Source: an uncultured Sphingomonas sp.
Lineage (GTDB): Bacteria > Pseudomonadota > Alphaproteobacteria > Sphingomonadales > Sphingomonadaceae
Reading direction: 5' to 3'
Length of the DNA: 10,194 nucleotides
Assembly: GCA_946886845.1 (NCBI GenBank)
Contig: CAMPJH010000048.1
Coordinates: forward strand, 1-10,194
The notes beneath the pieces were generated by a model that was not told where the DNA came from, ran no database searches, and saw only the letters and a program-made list of their open reading frames with translations. The translations under genes were made by a program, and so were the position numbers. Below, piece after piece: positions 6,832 to 10,194 of the stretch. The number at the start of each line of letters is the position of its first letter. Within the stretch, counting starts at the first letter, position 1.

Positions 6832-8358
6832 ATGGTGTTACGATTCGCGCTGCTTCTGTTCATGGTCGGATGTCCGTTGGCGGTTGCATCCGCAGCAGCC
6901 GGTTCCGCGCAGCCTGCCCCTTCGGCCGATCCTGCCGCCGGGCTGGACGCCTTCATCCGGCAAGCGATGACGGATTACAAAGTGCCCGGCGCCGCCGTCG
7001 CCGTCGTCCATCGCGGCAAGACCGTCTTCTTGAAAGGATATGGCACCCGCCGGGTGGGTGAGGACGCGCCGGTGGACGAGAACACCGTCTTCCAGATCGC
7101 ATCGGTCACCAAGACGTTCACGGCGGCCGCGGTGGCGGCACTGGTCGGGGATGGCCGGCTCGACTGGGACGACGAAGTCATCATCAGGCTCCCCGAGTTC
7201 GCGCTCTACGATCCCTATCCGACACGGGAGGCGACAGTGCGCGACCTGCTCGCCCATCGCACGGGCCTGCCGGCATTCACCGGCGACCTGCTGGGTGAGG
7301 TCGGGTATGACCGGGGCGAGGTGCTCCGCCGAATCCGGTTCGTGCCACCTGGAGCGAGCTTTCGCGAGAAGGCACTCTATTCGAACCTCGGGATCTTCAC
7401 CGCTGGCGAGGTTGCCGCACGCGTTGCCGGATCGAGCTGGGACGATGTCGTTCAAAACCGATTGCTGACGCCGCTCGGCATGACTCGCTCAGCGCCCTCG
7501 GTGCGGACGGCGCCGAAGGACGACAATCGCTCAGGCACGTTCGGGTGGGTCAACGGGCGGATGCAGGCGATCACGCCTTCGCACCAGATCGTGATGGGCG
7601 CGGCCGGATCGATGGTGTCCACCGCGTCGGACCTGTCGCGCTACATGCGCATGCTGCTCGGCGGCGGCAGCCTCGACGGACGGCCGGTCCTAACTGCCAA
7701 AGCGGTCGACGAGATGTTCGAGCCGAGCATGGTTTCGGAGATTGGCTTCGCCGAAGCGCTGCCGATCAGCCAGGAGACCGGGTTCGGCTACGGGATGACC
7801 TGGGGCTATTATTACTTCCACGGCGCCAAGGTGCTGGAGAAAGGCGGCGCTCTGGACGGGGCTAGGGCGGTCATCGTGCTGGTACCGGAACGGCAACTCG
7901 GCATCGCGGTGGTTGCCAATCTCAACCTGACGATCCTGCCGGAAGCCATTCGCGCTTATGTGCTCGAGCAGGAGCTCGGCCCAGCGACTGCGAACACGCA
8001 AGCGACCCTGCTGGAAGCGCAAAAGACGGTGGACAGGCTGCTGGATCCCGATGCACCACCGGCGAACCCGGGCCGCACCAGCGTGCCGCTCGCGGCCTAT
8101 GCCGGAACCTATGAGAGCGACATCTACGGTCCGTTCGTCCTGACCGCCGCCGGAGACGCTATCAACATCGCGGCGGGACCGGGGCGCTATGCCGGCAAGC
8201 TGCGCCATTTCAGCCGCGACACTTTCACGCTGTCATGGCCGCTGATCGATTACGGGACGCAGGACGTGACGTTCACCATCGGTCCGGACGGCAAGCCCAC
8301 CGGTTTCAGCACCCTGACGTTCGGGCCGTTCAAGCGCGTGGAGCCGAGCGCGGACTGA
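6832..8358 (+). CDS. Exported serine hydrolase, class C beta-lactamase/penicillin-binding fold, with C-terminal extension
   Basis: A 508-residue protein. Residues 1-24 form a Sec signal peptide with likely cleavage among ASAAAGSA, so the enzyme is probably periplasmic. The PF00144-type catalytic domain spans about residues 36-375. Seen: nucleophile motif SVTK (Ser91, Lys94), the tyrosine motif YSN (183-185), DLLAHRTGLP (138-147), typical of this family, and KGGALDGA (337-344) where the third motif (KTG, or HGG in esterases) is expected. Residues about 380-508 form a separate beta-rich extension beginning at LAAYAGTYES (420-429), like the DUF3471-type C-terminal domains of such proteins. Members are esterases, D-aminopeptidases or peptidases; true beta-lactamase activity is uncommon and should not be assumed. 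The ATG is preceded by a six-G ribosome site. The gene converges on the E2 gene with 28 bases between stop codons. Confidence 0.9.
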   Translation: MVLRFALLLFMVGCPLAVASAAAGSAQPAPSADPAAGLDAFIRQAMTDYKVPGAAVAVVHRGKTVFLKGYGTRRVGEDAPVDENTVFQIASVTKTFTAAAVAALVGDGRLDWDDEVIIRLPEFALYDPYPTREATVRDLLAHRTGLPAFTGDLLGEVGYDRGEVLRRIRFVPPGASFREKALYSNLGIFTAGEVAARVAGSSWDDVVQNRLLTPLGMTRSAPSVRTAPKDDNRSGTFGWVNGRMQAITPSHQIVMGAAGSMVSTASDLSRYMRMLLGGGSLDGRPVLTAKAVDEMFEPSMVSEIGFAEALPISQETGFGYGMTWGYYYFHGAKVLEKGGALDGARAVIVLVPERQLGIAVVANLNLTILPEAIRAYVLEQELGPATANTQATLLEAQKTVDRLLDPDAPPANPGRTSVPLAAYAGTYESDIYGPFVLTAAGDAINIAAGPGRYAGKLRHFSRDTFTLSWPLIDYGTQDVTFTIGPDGKPTGFSTLTFGPFKRVEPSAD

Positions 8359-8387
8359 AGCCGGGCGCTTCAGCCTTCGACCCGGCT
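8356..8387. terminator. Inverted repeat between convergent stop codons (possible bidirectional terminator)
   Basis: AGCCGGG (8359-8365) and CCCGGCT (8381-8387) form a perfect 7-base dyad with a 15-base loop, filling the gap between the convergent hydrolase and E2 genes. A competing hairpin, TGAAGC (8356-8361) with GCTTCA (8367-8372), overlaps it. No T-tract flanks either one, so termination efficiency is doubtful; the position and symmetry are the main evidence. Confidence 0.4.
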
Positions 8388-9688
8388 CAGGATAGCAACC
8401 GAAGCGGGTTTTCGATCAGGGCCTTCATGTCCTGGAGGAAGCTCGCCGCGTCCCAGCCGTCGACCACCCGGTGATCGCACGACAGCGACAGGTTCATCCG
8501 CTTGCGGACCTCGATTGCGTCGTCGATCGGGACCAGCTTTTCCTCGATCTTGTTGACAGCGATGATCGCCACCTGCGGCGGGGCGATCACCGGCGTCGAG
8601 GCGATCCCGCCCATCGGCCCGAGGCTGGAGATGGTGATGGTCGGCCCGGTCAGCTCGTCGCGGCTCGCTTTGTTGTTGCGTGCAGCGTCCGACAGCCGGC
8701 CGATCTCGGTCGCGAGCTGCCACACGCTCAGCCCTTGAGCGCCGCGGATCACCGGCACCAGGAGCCCGTTCTGGGTCTGGGTGGCAATACCCATGTCGAC
8801 CGATCCGTGGCGCGTCACGACCATCGCCTCGTCGTCGAAGGTGGCGTTCAGCATCGGCCAGTCGGCGAGGGCTTTGGCCATTGCGGTAATAAGGAACGGA
8901 AGCAGGGTCAGCTTGGGATTGTCGCCGCGGTCGCGGTTCATCATCGCCCGCGTGTCCTCGAGCGCGGTGACGTCATACTCTTCGACCAGGGTGAAATGCG
9001 GAATTCGCCGGTTCGCCTCGGCCATGTTCTCGGCGATCTTGCGGCGCAGGCCGACGACCTTGATCGCTTCGTCCTGGCGCTTCGCGGCCGGGCCGCGGCC
9101 CGAAACGCTACCGCCTCGATAGGTGAGATAGGCGTCGAGGTCGGAGTGGCGAATTCGGCCGTCCTTGGCCTTCACTTGCGCGAGGTCGATTCCGAGGTCG
9201 CGCGCGCGGGCTCGCACGGCAGGAGAGGCGAGAACATGCGCCCCGCCGCCCGCCTTCGCCACCTCCGGTTCGGGTTGAGGCTCGGGAGCCGGCGCGGCTT
9301 TGGCGGGCTTCTCCGCCACCGCCGTCACCGGAATCTCTTCTTCCTGCGCCTCGGTCGGCTCGACGGCGCCATCGCCGAGCGGGCGTTCCTTCTTGCTCTT
9401 GGCTGGCGATTCGGTCGAACGGTCCTCGACCTCAGGCGCGGCGGCGCCTTCGGTTTCGATCACCGCCAGCACCGACCCGATCGGTACCATGTCGCCGACT
9501 TCACCGGCGAGCTCGACGACCTTGCCGGCGACCGGAGATTCCATCTCGACCGTCGCCTTGTCGGTCATCATGTCGGCGAGCTGCTGGTCCTCCTCGACGC
9601 GGTCGCCGAGCCTGACGTGCCAGGCGACGATCTCGGCCTCGGCGATCCCTTCGCCGATGTCTGGCAGCTTGAATTCGTATTTGGCCAT
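8387..9688 (-). CDS. bkdB: Dihydrolipoamide acyltransferase (E2) of branched-chain 2-oxoacid dehydrogenase
   Basis: A 433-residue core subunit that transfers acyl groups from the lipoyl arm to CoA. Domains: one lipoyl domain (1-78) with the lipoylated Lys44 in MTDKATVEME; a Glu/Ala/Pro-rich linker (81-150); a peripheral-subunit-binding domain (152-190) with SPAVRARARDLGIDL; and the catalytic domain (207-433) with the active-site motif DHRVVDG (405-411), His406 and Asp410. IPHFTLVEEYDVTALE (229-244) and the sequence around Lys44 favour the branched-chain type over pyruvate or 2-oxoglutarate E2. The ATG at 9688 begins directly at the lipoyl domain, two bases after the E1-beta stop; a start 66 bases further up would add residues inside E1-beta. 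No E3 gene follows, so dihydrolipoamide dehydrogenase is encoded elsewhere or upstream. Confidence 0.93.
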   Translation of the reverse strand: MAKYEFKLPDIGEGIAEAEIVAWHVRLGDRVEEDQQLADMMTDKATVEMESPVAGKVVELAGEVGDMVPIGSVLAVIETEGAAAPEVEDRSTESPAKSKKERPLGDGAVEPTEAQEEEIPVTAVAEKPAKAAPAPEPQPEPEVAKAGGGAHVLASPAVRARARDLGIDLAQVKAKDGRIRHSDLDAYLTYRGGSVSGRGPAAKRQDEAIKVVGLRRKIAENMAEANRRIPHFTLVEEYDVTALEDTRAMMNRDRGDNPKLTLLPFLITAMAKALADWPMLNATFDDEAMVVTRHGSVDMGIATQTQNGLLVPVIRGAQGLSVWQLATEIGRLSDAARNNKASRDELTGPTITISSLGPMGGIASTPVIAPPQVAIIAVNKIEEKLVPIDDAIEVRKRMNLSLSCDHRVVDGWDAASFLQDMKALIENPLRLLS

Positions 9689-9690
9689 TT

Positions 9691-10194
9691 TTAGTCCGCC
9701 ATCACTTTCTCGAGCGCTTTCTTGAGACGCTTGGGGCCGGGAAAATAGGCCCATTCATAAGCGTGCGGGTAGGGCGTGTCCCAGCCGGTCACGCGCTGGA
9801 CCGGCGCTTCCAGATGATAGAAGCAGCGCTCCTGGACCAGGGTGGCGAGCTCGGCACCGAAGCCCGAGGTGCGCGGCGCTTCGTGGACGACCAGGCAGCG
9901 GCCGGTCTTTTGCACCGACGCCTCGACCGCCTCGATGTCCAGTGGCACCAGCGTTCTAAGGTCGATCACTTCCGCATCGATGCCCTGCTCCTCGACCGCG
10001 GCGAGCGCGACATGGACCATCGTCCCATAGGCCAGCACCGTCAGGTCGGCGCCTTCGCGCACCACCGCCGCCTTGCCGATCGGAACGGTATAATGGCCTT
10101 CCGGAACCTCGCTGGCGGGATGCTTGGCCCACGGCTTGACCGGCCGGTCGTGATGGCCGTCGAACGGGCCGTTGTAGATGCGCTTGGGCTCGAA
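9691..10194 (-). CDS. bkdA2: Branched-chain 2-oxoacid dehydrogenase E1 component beta subunit, 5' end cut by window
   Basis: The C-terminal 167 residues of the E1-beta subunit (a full subunit is about 340-350), which with E1-alpha and thiamine diphosphate decarboxylates branched-chain 2-oxoacids. The frame stays open to the right edge and begins there with FEPKRIYNGPFDG. Seen: the phosphate/oxoacid segment VPIGKAAVVREGADLTVLAY (37-56), IDLRTLVPLD, with a transketolase C-terminal-domain look, VVHEAPRTSGFGAE, and VTGWDTPYPHAYEW near the end. The last one is characteristic of the branched-chain type (pyruvate E1-beta proteins read differently). It ends in TAA two bases before the E2 start, so the two are co-translated. 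E1-alpha should lie immediately to the right of the window. Confidence 0.92.
   Translation of the reverse strand, partial: FEPKRIYNGPFDGHHDRPVKPWAKHPASEVPEGHYTVPIGKAAVVREGADLTVLAYGTMVHVALAAVEEQGIDAEVIDLRTLVPLDIEAVEASVQKTGRCLVVHEAPRTSGFGAELATLVQERCFYHLEAPVQRVTGWDTPYPHAYEWAYFPGPKRLKKALEKVMAD

Noticed and set aside
6832..6903. Lipoprotein signal (MVGC at residues 11-14) on the serine hydrolase
   Set aside because: The hydrophobic stretch before Cys14 is very short and Met is unusual at the -3 position; an Ala-rich signal peptidase I site near residue 20 fits better, though a lipoprotein is not fully excluded.
6141..6956. Minus-strand open frame of 271 codons opposite azoR and the start of the hydrolase
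   Set aside because: azoR has full family motifs and a consensus ribosome site on the plus strand; the antisense translation shows no domain.
8471..9694. Plus-strand open frame of 407 codons opposite the E2 gene
   Set aside because: Low-complexity Arg/Leu/Gly-rich translation complementary to a clear E2 protein; an antisense composition artefact.
9689..9754. Longer start for the E2 protein
   Set aside because: It would add 22 residues inside the E1-beta coding end; the lipoyl domain begins at the ATG at 9688.

Overview
This GC-rich window carries almost gap-free, mostly single-strand gene packing and looks like chromosomal DNA of an alphaproteobacterium. My best guess is a sphingomonad (Sphingomonas-like), from the mix of a TPR-linked Asp/Asn beta-hydroxylase, a DUF3833-like periplasmic protein, a class C beta-lactamase-fold serine hydrolase and a branched-chain 2-oxoacid dehydrogenase. 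The genus is an inference. I see no mobile element, CRISPR array, tRNA or rRNA, and no gene-free stretch longer than 300 bases.

Layout. Positions 1-6055 hold seven genes in a row on the minus strand. In transcription order they are: an HxlR-family regulator, a 2-oxoglutarate-dependent Asp/Asn beta-hydroxylase-like protein, a MaoC-family hydratase, a CitE/HpcH-type CoA-ester lyase, acetyl-CoA synthetase (acs), a small exported DUF3833-like protein, and an MHS-type MFS transporter cut by the window edge. Three of the six junctions are 4-base start/stop overlaps (GTGA or ATGA), one gap is 11 bases, and two are 40-50 bases. The run may be one long transcript or two (regulator-hydroxylase; MaoC onward). 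Divergent from the regulator, across 130 bases, is an FMN-dependent NADH-azoreductase (azoR) on the plus strand, followed by a secreted serine hydrolase, also plus. Convergent to that is a minus-strand operon end: E2 (bkdB-like) preceded by E1-beta (bkdA2-like, cut by the right edge).

How the genes may work together. (1) HxlR/azoR is the classic divergent arrangement of an electrophile- or quinone-responsive repressor and a flavin reductase; the regulator has a single N-terminal cysteine. (2) MaoC hydratase, CitE lyase, acs and an organic-acid-type transporter form a coherent CoA-ester group: hydrate an enoyl-CoA, cleave the hydroxyacyl-CoA to acetyl-CoA plus an oxo acid, and activate acetate. 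(3) The bkd genes about 5 kb away feed branched-chain acyl-CoAs. The bkd/citE/maoC neighbourhood recalls the Mycobacterium tuberculosis Rv2495c-Rv2499c region, which suggests a shared role in leucine or C5 branched-acid breakdown.

Most of the window is ordinary metabolism. The best leads are the bkd + citE + maoC neighbourhood, the MaoC protein with Asn at the usual catalytic Asp position, and the regulator translationally coupled to a protein hydroxylase. I did not find a clearly new system.
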